Shown here: piece after piece, positions 51,587 through 60,235 of the stretch
How the letters are laid out: each line of letters begins with the position of its first letter
Numbering within the stretch: position 1 is the stretch's first letter
Source of the DNA: Sugiyamaella lignohabitans
Lineage: Eukaryota; Ascomycota; Dipodascomycetes; Dipodascales; Trichomonascaceae
Length of the DNA: 64,000 nucleotides
Assembly (NCBI RefSeq): GCF_001640025.1
Contig: NC_031673.1
Span: 2,213,570-2,277,569 of the forward strand
Direction of reading: 5' to 3'
The notes under the pieces: model-generated
Database searches by the model: none
What the model saw: only the letters and a program-made list of their open reading frames with translations
Told to the model about the DNA's origin: nothing
Made by a program: the position numbers and the translations under genes

Positions 51587-51683
51587 TCCTTCTTAGCTCA
51601 GTTGGTAGAGCGTTCGGCTTTTATGCGGACTACTAAGTAGTCATGAAACCGAAATGTCAGGGGTTCGACCCCCCTAGAAGGAG
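51587..51683 (+). tRNA. tRNA-Lys (anticodon TTT) with 24-nt intron
   Basis: The 73-nt mature sequence is identical to the divergent copy at 51270-51367, but the intron (51624-51647, 24 nt) differs apart from its last bases (TCATGAA). Anticodon TTT, boxes A and B intact, T-rich terminator (CTTTTTA) just downstream. Confidence 0.93.
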
Positions 51684-51921
51684 CTTCCTTTTTAATTTTT
51701 GTTTCCTTTAGAAATGTCAGGCGAAATTTGAGTTGTGGTTTTACGGTAACTATAGAACAAAGGGCAGCGTTTTAATTCAAACTCCTGATGAGTCAAACAA
51801 CTCTGAGTAGAGGGAGCAAATTTTAATAAATAATTAGATTTCAGTACAGACTTTAATATAGAGTTGTGTGCAGTGTTCTTTATACAAAAAATAAAACCAC
51901 AAAAATGCTAAGAAAAACTAT

Positions 51922-53520
51922 TTAAACAGCAGTTTCAGGGAGAGCCTCCTTGTGCTCTTGCTCACCCTCGACCTTGTCAGCAAAGGTAGGAGCACGACCA
52001 CCGTTAACAGCCTTGATGTCGCTAACAGAAGGTAATCTTGGTTGCCAGTTGGCAGTTCTCCAAGCAGGAATGTTCTCAGCCCAAATTTGGTCAATCTCCT
52101 CAAGGGACTTGCCCTTAGTCTCAGGGAACAAGAAGAAAACGTGGATGATCATAGCAACACAGAAGACACCGAAAATGATGTAGGTCTTCCAGGTGATGTT
52201 GGTGAAAGCACTGGGAACAAACAAGGCCAAAGCGAAGTTAAAGATCCAGTTGAAAGAAGCACAGATACCGTTGGCAAGAGCTCGTTGTCTAAGAGGGAAG
52301 ATTTCAGAGCAGTAAATCCAGATACCAGGACCCCAGGTAGGAGCGAAAGAACTAACGAAAAGATAAGAACAAGCAATGACAGCCTTGGAAGCAGCCGATC
52401 TGTCTTTAGGAATCAAAATTCTGATGTTGGTGTTACCATCAACACTGTCGACGGGGTTACTGTAAACAGCCAACAAACCAGAAATAGCAAACAACCAGGT
52501 CATCATGAGAACACCACCAATGAGCAACAAAGGACGACGACCCCAGCTGTCAATGAAGAGAAGAGCAGGAACAGTCATGACCATGTTAAGAACGTATTGG
52601 ATGGAAGAAGAAACAAGGTTGACGTTACCAGTGTAACCAGCCATTTCGAAGATGTTAACAACGTAGTACATAGCGACATTGACACCAGTCATTTGTTGCC
52701 AGATTTGAGCCCAAATACCGACCATAGTACGGTTCAAAGAATCCTTCTTGAAAAGATCCAAAATGGTAGTGGCCTGAGATTCACGGTCAATTCTGATAAC
52801 CTCCTTGATCTCCTCAACCTCGATAAGAACATCAGAGTCATTGACATCACCGTGAGCTTGAGTAGCAGCAATGATCTCAATAGCTTCTTCCCATCTGTCC
52901 TTACTGGCCAACCAACGAGGAGACTCAGGCAAACACAAGGTACCAATGAACAACAAGAAACCAGGGACGATTTGAATACCCCAAGCAGTTCTGAAAGAAG
53001 CCTTTCCAGAAATGAAAGAACAACCATAACCAATGTAGAACATGATCATGATACCCCAGGTGACAGCCCATTGGAAGAGACCAACAAGACGACCACGGAT
53101 GTTCTTAGGAGCGAGCTCGGCAACATAGACAGGAACTTGGGACGAGGCCAAACCAATAGCGAAACCAGCAACAACTCTACCAACGATTAGTTGGGCCTTG
53201 TTACCAGAAGGGCTGTGACCACCAGAAGAACATTGAATGGCAGCACCAACCATCCAGATGACAGACGAAAGGGTAATAGTGGGACGTCTACCATACTTAT
53301 CAGAAAGGACACCAGAGATGATGGAACCAATAAAGGAACCACCAGACATGGCAGCAGTGATACCACCTTGGGTAATAGAATTAGGGAAACCAAAAGCTTT
53401 ACGATATTCATCTTGACTGACGAAGGCAGACACCGATGAGATATCGAAACCAAAAAGCATACCACCAATGGTAGCGATCAAGGCCACCACATAAGGATTT
53501 GTGATTCGAATGAAAGCCAT
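51922..53520 (-). CDS. hexose transporter, MFS sugar porter (HGT1/HXT-like), copy 1
   Basis: 532 aa, single exon, ATG at 53520. Twelve membrane segments with the sugar-porter marks: GFDISSVSAF in TM1, DKYGRRP after TM2, GRVVAGFAIGLASSQVPVYVAELAPKNIRGRLVG, PESPRWL, QQMTGVNVAMYYVV (sugar-binding helix 7), DSWGRRPLL, and PETKGKSLEEID after TM12. The cytoplasmic tail is acidic. The order and motifs resemble high-affinity glucose transporters such as Kluyveromyces Hgt1. Codon use is strongly biased (AAG, ATC, GTC, GCC), suggesting high expression. A close paralogue in the same orientation lies at 58646-60235. The upstream region is purine-rich with G-runs that could be Mig1-type sites, but none is certain. 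Confidence 0.9.
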   Translation of the reverse strand: MAFIRITNPYVVALIATIGGMLFGFDISSVSAFVSQDEYRKAFGFPNSITQGGITAAMSGGSFIGSIISGVLSDKYGRRPTITLSSVIWMVGAAIQCSSGGHSPSGNKAQLIVGRVVAGFAIGLASSQVPVYVAELAPKNIRGRLVGLFQWAVTWGIMIMFYIGYGCSFISGKASFRTAWGIQIVPGFLLFIGTLCLPESPRWLASKDRWEEAIEIIAATQAHGDVNDSDVLIEVEEIKEVIRIDRESQATTILDLFKKDSLNRTMVGIWAQIWQQMTGVNVAMYYVVNIFEMAGYTGNVNLVSSSIQYVLNMVMTVPALLFIDSWGRRPLLLIGGVLMMTWLFAISGLLAVYSNPVDSVDGNTNIRILIPKDRSAASKAVIACSYLFVSSFAPTWGPGIWIYCSEIFPLRQRALANGICASFNWIFNFALALFVPSAFTNITWKTYIIFGVFCVAMIIHVFFLFPETKGKSLEEIDQIWAENIPAWRTANWQPRLPSVSDIKAVNGGRAPTFADKVEGEQEHKEALPETAV

Positions 53521-54445
53521 TTTTATTTTAATTTTTTTTTTCTAATACAAGATAAAAAAAGCTTCTTGAAAAGAAGAAGAGAAACAAGTCCGACATGGGC
53601 AGGAAACAGTGGTGATTTATATAGAAATTAGATCCTCTCACAAATAAGAGAGGGGTATGGAAAAAAAATATGACCAGAAAAAGGAAACCCAATTTCTGGG
53701 GGTATTTGGGGCACCGGGGGAGATGCATATGCAGGAAAAACAAATGTTAGAGAAAAAGAAGAAAAAAAGCAAACGGCGGGGGATTAAAGCAGAAAAAGAA
53801 ATATGGCAAATGATACATCTGAAACAAGAAATGAGCAACGGGAAAACTGTGGAAAAAAACAATTTTCTCGGTTTGCTCTTCAACTAGTTAACCGGAGAAA
53901 GGGGGTACAGATAGAGTGTAGTACGTGTAAAAGTATCTCCCCACTAGTTCTAGAGTTTCTAGACAGTAGGACTTTTGGAGCTCTACGGGATTAGTGAGTC
54001 TAATAAAAAGCAAGTGGTAAAAATGGCAGCGGAGAAAGGGTTATTCTGGGGATAACCTGTTAGTTCAACAGCAGGTCGCTAAAGTAGTACTTTCGGAAAG
54101 AACAGGAGACAATCATCGGCAAATATTATGAACATGACATATCCCCAGTCAAGGAACGGATCAGTTGAGACCCGGACTGCGAAGCGGGAATACGCGGGGG
54201 GGGGAGAACTGAACGACCACCGACTGCAGACTCAGGTGGTGTAAATAATCGGTCACGACAGCCATCAAGTCTGATCAGGTGGTGATACCAACTAACAGTT
54301 TGGAGATAATTAATACCAAACTGTTGTAGCTGCCCGACATGCGTTACGTCAGACGAAGCAGCCCGTTCCTTGCGGTGATGCAATAGGAAAACACTACAGC
54401 ACCAGGACCGGCCGGGACTAGGACCGTCAGGGGGGTGGCCATACT

Positions 54446-54582
54446 GCCTCCGGCGGCTGGGGCTCTGCCCCAGACCCCGCTGCTCCTCTCGCTACGCTCG
54501 AGTCGTTTACGTCGACCATCCTGGCAGTCTCCTGCGAGGCAGGAGCTACGGGGTCTGGGGCAGAGCCCCAGCCGCCGGAGGC
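54446..54582. repeat. composite GC-hairpin element (class AB)
   Basis: Reverse long copy 54446-54505 (GTA tip, AGA middle loop), 23-bp spacer starting TTTACGTCG, and forward short copy 54529-54582 (CTCCTGC/GCAGGAG tip, GAG loop, AGA middle loop). The spacer is related to that of the unit at 25555. Confidence 0.85.
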
Positions 54583-55840
54583 AGGCTGTCCCCCCGAGGT
54601 GAACCAGAAAAGTTTATATGGACCAGCCAGGCTCGGCTTGCATGTGATGCCGATTTGTAAGTGTGTAATTATTCGAGCTGGTGGGGTTTTACTTAGAAGC
54701 AGAGATTGAATCGAAGATAGAGTTCAGTAATTTAGCTGGATAGGCCAGGCGGCAGCTAGCTTCGTGTATTATGTCAGAGAACTTTGGGGAGTGGGGATTG
54801 ATTGACCCCTTCGGTTTAGCAGGCCCCTCGAACCATGTTGTGAGCTAACAAGGCCGGTTAGCTCCCCCAACTGGAGCTCGGATTAGGCCTTCTGAAAGTC
54901 GCTTAAGCACCGCAGCTACGCCAGATTCGTTACAGCAGAACCAAATCCCGCTAATTTCATGGCAACTTAGGGCTTAGTTTGACCCTTTTGACCCCCAGCA
55001 GCAATAGAACCAGCAGCACAGAAGCACAGAAGCTCACAAGCATCAGCAACTCCGGCATTTAGACCGACAGTAGCAGCAGCATCAGCAGCAGAACTAGCAC
55101 TGGCAGCTAGCAGCTAACAGCACCAGAAGGGTCCTGAGACCGAATTAGCATCGGCGGACGGAGTTAGCCAGGTATACACAGTTAGAATAATATCGTTTAC
55201 AAGCTTGCTGACTCTGATAGAGTTAATAATTAAAGTAGATCATAGCCAACCGAAACGACATTAAATTAGTTGGTCGGCGAATAAATAAGTGGGGCACGGC
55301 AAGGCGACCGGACCCCCTGAGCAACACGGTCAGAGGCAGCATTTGTAGCATGACATTTAACAGCAGCCAGTGATATGCCAAGCAGAACTATTAAACGAGC
55401 ACGATCTGGGTCGGTCCATGTCAGGTGCTGGCGAAATCTGCTGTTTTTTCGGCTTGCTCTGCTAGTTGCCGTTAGCGGGCCCCCTGTCCCCCTCTTCGTG
55501 CAGTGCAGCATGCGCTCATCTCTCTGTGCAGACCTGGATTTATCCGAATGTAGTCCAACCTAGTTGCCTGATCGCCTTTGCTTTTACTCAAGAGACTTAC
55601 AAATCTAGATGACGATGCTCATCCTGTAACAGTAGTGAACAAAAAGCAATTCTGGAGAATTTCAGTGCTTAAAAATGGCAATCGATAGACTTCCCAAACC
55701 GGAAATACACCGATTGATGGACTTGAGTTACATAAGAGTGGTCGGCTTGACGATTACTATTCACAGAGACAAGCGATCAAGCCCAAAAAAAAGGCGGGGG
55801 TTTTCAGGGGAACTGACTGGACTCGTCGCTGAAACAGAGT

Positions 55841-55970
55841 CTCCTGCGAAGCAGGAGCTACGGGGTCTGGGGCGGAGCCCCAGCCGCCGGAGGCAGTCCG
55901 TCTCCGAGTGTGTTTTGCCTCCGGCGGCTGGGGCTCCGCCCCAGACCCCGTAGCTCCTGCTTCGCAGGAG
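55841..55970. repeat. perfect inverted pair of short GC-hairpin elements
   Basis: Forward copy 55841-55894 and reverse copy 55917-55970 are exact 54-nt reverse complements, 22 bp apart. Both have CTCCTGC tips with GAA and GGA middle loops. Tails face inward, tips outward. Confidence 0.9.
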
Positions 55971-56730
55971 AGTTAGTGGGATGGAGGAGCAGTTGGGATC
56001 GGTAGGGCCCAGACTGCTGGGGTACCCCGCTCTCCCCCGCCAACTGACGCGGCCGGGCCAAGCCAAGCCAAGCCATGGCAATTTAAGATTTTAAAATCAA
56101 AATTCTGCCCGACAGAGGTGGCTGCTGGTGTCGGCAGTCACCCTCTAGAACGGGAGGGGCCTGCCAACCATCCAAAAAAACCGTTGCAATGGTTTGAAGT
56201 TTGAGGCTGGAAGATGGGTTGAGTGATGTGTGAAAAAGCAATAACAAAACAAAAGCTACCGTGAATTAAGAGTTAGGAACTAAGATCTGAATAACAAAGA
56301 CTAGCGCCAAAACGGTAGGGCCATTGTTCGCGACATCGTCCGCGATCAGCTGGTTTCAGCGGGCCGAGAAAGAAGCCAATGTCCTAGGACGCCGAACCCA
56401 ACACTGAAACATGGGATGACATATCAAATATAGCCATAGCATATGTGGTGATACAAGTATACAATTATAGGGTTATAGGATTACAGTGGGGGGTTAGAAC
56501 GTATCTCCATTTGTAGAGGTCGTTCGATTGAGCGTCAGACAGAGTCAGTTTTCAGTAACTGGGGTGTCCGTCAACTTTAAAATAAATATATACTCAAACA
56601 CGATTATGATCTCGGCGCCGTGTTGAATCATTACTTGATTCACCCTGGCCCCGAGGGGAGCAAAGTGGGGGTAGCCTCCTGAACGCTCTTGGCAACCGTC
56701 TGTAAAGACGACCATCCCTCCCCCTCATGC

Positions 56731-56790
56731 CGACTCGAGCGTAGCGAGAGGAGCAGCGGGGTCTGGGGTGGAGCCCCAGCCGCCGGAAGC
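56731..56790 (+). repeat. solo GC-hairpin element, long type
   Basis: Forward copy, 60 nt, tip CGAGCGTAGCGAG, middle stem with a C-to-T change that keeps pairing as G-T, tail CCGCCGGAAGC. Confidence 0.83.
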
Positions 56791-57370
56791 ATCATCCCAC
56801 CCCCGAAATGTCAAACCACCCTTCAGAGACCAGCTCCCCACATCACTCCACATGTCGAGCGATGCTACCCCTGGAGAGTTTGGGGTTAAAGTTTCGTGCT
56901 TCTAGTAGTTTAACGGGCAGAAGCAGGAATAGTGGTGGAATTCTCCGAACTGTCCGGAACAACTGGGGGGCGCTTGCCCTATATTCAAGCTTATTCACCA
57001 CCACGTCATAAATAGCAGCAGCACCTGAATAGCAGCAACTGATTCTCTCTCTACCGGCAACAGCTGACAACCCAATTTTCGGCAATGCCATTAATAGCAC
57101 GGGATATCCACCTCCAAAATAAGATCAAACACCGGTGGCCCCGACATGAATCAAGCGACGGGTACACTACGTAATGTCATCGCATCGAAGGCACAGATAT
57201 TCATGACACCCCGTTTCCGGCCTCCAGCATCAAGCCTGTGGTCTAAACCGTAAACCACACATGCCACTATCCCTTTCGGCGTACCTGCGGCTCCACCTGA
57301 CCGACACACCCCACCTCCCCACTGGCGGAGCGGCAATTAAAGTACCGACCCTGACTGGGGAAAGAGGTAT

Positions 57371-57505
57371 GCCTCCGGCGGCTGGGGCGCTGCCCCAGAC
57401 CCTGTTGTGCTCGCTTCGCGAGCTTTCGTGGGGACCCCCAAGCAACGACTCGAGCGCAGTGAGAGGAGCAGCGGGGTCTGGGGCGGAGCCCCAGCCGCCG
57501 GAGGC
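57371..57505. repeat. composite GC-hairpin element (class AC)
   Basis: Reverse short copy 57371-57423 (GCTCGC tip with GAA, AGC middle loop in forward sense), 22-bp spacer containing GGGGACCCCC, forward long copy 57446-57505 (tip CGAGCGCAGTGAG, GGA middle loop). Confidence 0.85.
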
Positions 57506-58456
57506 ACAAGCGAGCCCAGAAAAAGCGAGTCCTTAATGGCCAGATCGCGCCAGGGCCAGCGGGCTTAAGTGCAGCAACCGAAAGAGCAGCAAACAAGATT
57601 GGGTTCCTAAGCTGTTTGTAGAAGTGGTCTGGAGATGCATGGTATTTCAGCAGTTTTCGGAGAAATATGCACATGGTCGCGCTTGCACGTCACTAACGAG
57701 CATAGGAAAAAGAAACAACAGGATTTTTTTATTCAACAGGTGCTAATGCACCGGCGCCCGACATATGAAACAGCAGGGGAAGTGGCATGGTTGTCGGGTT
57801 TTGGTAGTTGCCACGGATCATTTTCGTGTTGCAGCTGGCCACCGGATCAATAAGTATGTGCCGGTGAGACATGGCGGGTGCATTGCGGAACAATTTATAA
57901 TCCGGAGAAATATATGTGGCCAGTTTTTTTTCACTGCATGTCGAATTTAGCGGGGCAGGTCCCCGACAACTGCCCACCCAAATGTACTCCGACCAAGACT
58001 TGGCAAAACACCCCTGTTTTGTTTTTATTTCTGGTTGCTGTTTCGCGGTGACCCAACTGCTGCACTTGCCCCAGTCCAGAACAATGTGGAGAATTTTGGG
58101 GCAGCCAAGAACAAAATTTTAATTCACAACAGGCTTCTGGAAGCGAGCACTGCCGGGCTTGGACATCCGAGTTTAGGTACCAGAAGCAACAGCGGGGGCC
58201 TCTGTAGGGGGTACTACTCCGCATGGACCCCAGAATAGGGTGCCATCCTCCTCCCCCACCACGCCAGATTAGAAGAGCCACGGGTAAATTCCCGGATTAA
58301 TCAGTCCAAACGCACGCAAGTTTCCCCGACGTCTGAATTCATCCGTGCATCTGCACTCCAACCTTGCGTCTAATTTTCCGGAGCCTCCTTTTTCCGCCGA
58401 TCTTTTCTCCGCGACCTGCCTCTTACGGCCCTACTTTTTCCCGTGTGGAGACGCCT

Positions 58457-58591
58457 GCCTCCGGGGGCTGGGGCGCTGCCCCAGACCCCGCTGCTCCTCT
58501 CGCTACGCTCGAGTCGTTGCTAGGGGGACCCCCCAGTAGCTCGCGAAGCGAGCACAACAGGGTCTGGGGCAGCGCCCCAGCCGCTGGAGGC
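58457..58591. repeat. composite GC-hairpin element (class AC)
   Basis: Reverse long copy 58457-58516 (tail change GGGGGCTGG, GTA tip, AGC middle loop), 22-bp spacer TTGCTAGGGGGACCCC-type, forward short copy 58539-58591 (GCTCGC tip with GAA, AGC middle loop). It ends about 55 bp from the stop of hexose transporter copy 2. Confidence 0.85.
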
Positions 58592-58645
58592 ACGTCCCCT
58601 ACCGCCAGCACGGAACAATTATTAAATCATAAATACAGGAAGCGC

Positions 58646-60235
58646 TTAAATGGCGGTTGCACCAGTGTACCCGCTGGACGGGGAGTGTTCGTACAGGTCG
58701 GGATGCATTAATTTCTCCGGGTGTTCTCCCGTGTACTCCCCTACTGACGGTCTGCGAGGGACGAACGAGGCAGATCGCCAGGCAGGCACTTTGTCGGCCC
58801 AGATTTGGTCGATTTCTTCCAGTGTTTTTCCTTTTGTTTCAGGAAACATCAGGAAAACATGGATGATCATGACGGCACAGAAAACGCCAAATATGATGTA
58901 AGTCTTCCAGGTTATATTGGTAAATGCACTCGGCACGAACAGAGCCAGCGCGAAGTTGAAGATCCAGTTAAATGATGCGCAAATACCGTTTGCAAGGGCT
59001 CGCTGCCGTAAAGGAAAGATCTCCGAACAGTAGATCCAGATCCCGGGGCCCCATGTCGGTGAAAAGCTGCATACAAACAGGTACGAACAGGCAATGACTG
59101 CCCGCGAAGCGGGTTTGTTCTTCTCCAAAATCATGATTCGGATATTCTTGTTACCAGCCACGTCAGGGACTGATATGCCGTAGACAGCTAATAGTCCGGC
59201 AATGGCAAAGAGCCAGATCATCATGAGAACGCCACCACTAAGAAGAAGGGGTCGACGTCCCCATTTGTCAATAAATAATAAAGCAGGAACCGTCATGACC
59301 ATGTTGAGAACATACTGGATGGACGAGGAGATCAAGTTAAGATTGCCACTGTAACCGGCCATCTCAAAAATATACACCACATAATACATAGCGACGTTGA
59401 TACCTGTCATTTGCTGCCAAATCTGACCCCAGATGCCGACCATGGTCCGGTTAATGGAATCTCGTTTGAACAGATCTGCAAACCTGACTGCTTGTGATTC
59501 CTTATCAATGCGTACTACCATTTTAATTTCTTCGAGTTCAATCAGCACGTCTGGATGGTCGAAGCTACCTTTTCCTTGCACTTCACAAATGATCTCAATA
59601 GCTTCCTCCCATTTGTCTTTATTAGCTAGCCAACGTGGTGATTCTGGAAGTATGAAAGTTCCTGCAAAAAGAAGCGCGCCAGGCACCACTTGTATAGCCC
59701 AGGCAGTCCTAAATGATGCTTTTCCTGCAATGAAAGAACAGCCAAATCCAATGTAGAACATTATCATAATCCCCCATGTGACTGACCATTGGAACAATCC
59801 AACCAGGCGGCCACGAATGGCTTTGGGTGATAACTCAGCAACATATACAGGCACTTGAGATGATGCTAAACCCACTGCGAATCCAGCAACAAACCTACCA
59901 ACGATGAGCTGAGCTCTATTACCACCGACACTATGACCCCCCGATGTGCATTGAATTATAGCTCCCAGGACCCATACTAACGAAGCTACCTGAATGGTAG
60001 TTCGGCGACCTGTTTTATCGGAAATAGGTCCAGACACAATAGAGCCCACAAAAGAGCCACCTGCCATAGACGCCGTTATGGCGCCCTGGACAGTCGAGTT
60101 GGGAAACCCAAATGCATTTAAATATGGTTTCTGGCTGATGAATGCTGACACTGATGATATATCAAAGCCAAACAACATGCCACCAATGGTCGCGATGGAT
60201 GCGACCACGTAGGGATTCGTGACTCGAAATGTCAT
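58646..60235 (-). CDS. hexose transporter, MFS sugar porter (HGT1/HXT-like), copy 2
   Basis: 529 aa, single exon, ATG at 60235 (MTFRVTNPYVVASIATIGG). It is collinear with copy 1 at 51922-53520 and shares most membrane segments and all sugar-porter motifs (GRFVAGFAVGLASSQVPVYVAELSPKAIRG, PESPRWL, QQMTGINVAMYYVV, DKWGRRPLL, PETKGKTLEEID). The C-terminal tail differs completely. Codon choice is less biased than in copy 1, suggesting lower or conditional expression and a duplication old enough for silent sites to drift. The two genes lie in tandem orientation 5.1 kb apart. Substrate affinity cannot be told from sequence. Confidence 0.9.
   Translation of the reverse strand: MTFRVTNPYVVASIATIGGMLFGFDISSVSAFISQKPYLNAFGFPNSTVQGAITASMAGGSFVGSIVSGPISDKTGRRTTIQVASLVWVLGAIIQCTSGGHSVGGNRAQLIVGRFVAGFAVGLASSQVPVYVAELSPKAIRGRLVGLFQWSVTWGIMIMFYIGFGCSFIAGKASFRTAWAIQVVPGALLFAGTFILPESPRWLANKDKWEEAIEIICEVQGKGSFDHPDVLIELEEIKMVVRIDKESQAVRFADLFKRDSINRTMVGIWGQIWQQMTGINVAMYYVVYIFEMAGYSGNLNLISSSIQYVLNMVMTVPALLFIDKWGRRPLLLSGGVLMMIWLFAIAGLLAVYGISVPDVAGNKNIRIMILEKNKPASRAVIACSYLFVCSFSPTWGPGIWIYCSEIFPLRQRALANGICASFNWIFNFALALFVPSAFTNITWKTYIIFGVFCAVMIIHVFLMFPETKGKTLEEIDQIWADKVPAWRSASFVPRRPSVGEYTGEHPEKLMHPDLYEHSPSSGYTGATAI

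Larger units (their letters stand above)
53521..58645. other. 5.1-kb region between the two hexose transporter genes
   Basis: Upstream of copy 1 is a purine-rich stretch (53640-53830) typical of a strong promoter. At 54034-54055 there is an inverted repeat GGTTAT...ATAACC. The rest carries nine GC-hairpin copies (54446-58591), a CAG-rich stretch near 55020-55130 and no recognisable gene. Open frames here are short or run through the repeats. Confidence 0.5.

Noticed and set aside
52042..53190. 382-codon open frame antisense to hexose transporter copy 1
   Set aside because: Shadow of a strongly codon-biased gene; composition is low-complexity Asn/Thr/Arg and no family is recognisable.
54446..58591. 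CRISPR-like array of repeats and spacers
   Set aside because: Repeats are palindromic, irregularly spaced, in both orientations and in a eukaryote; no cas genes.
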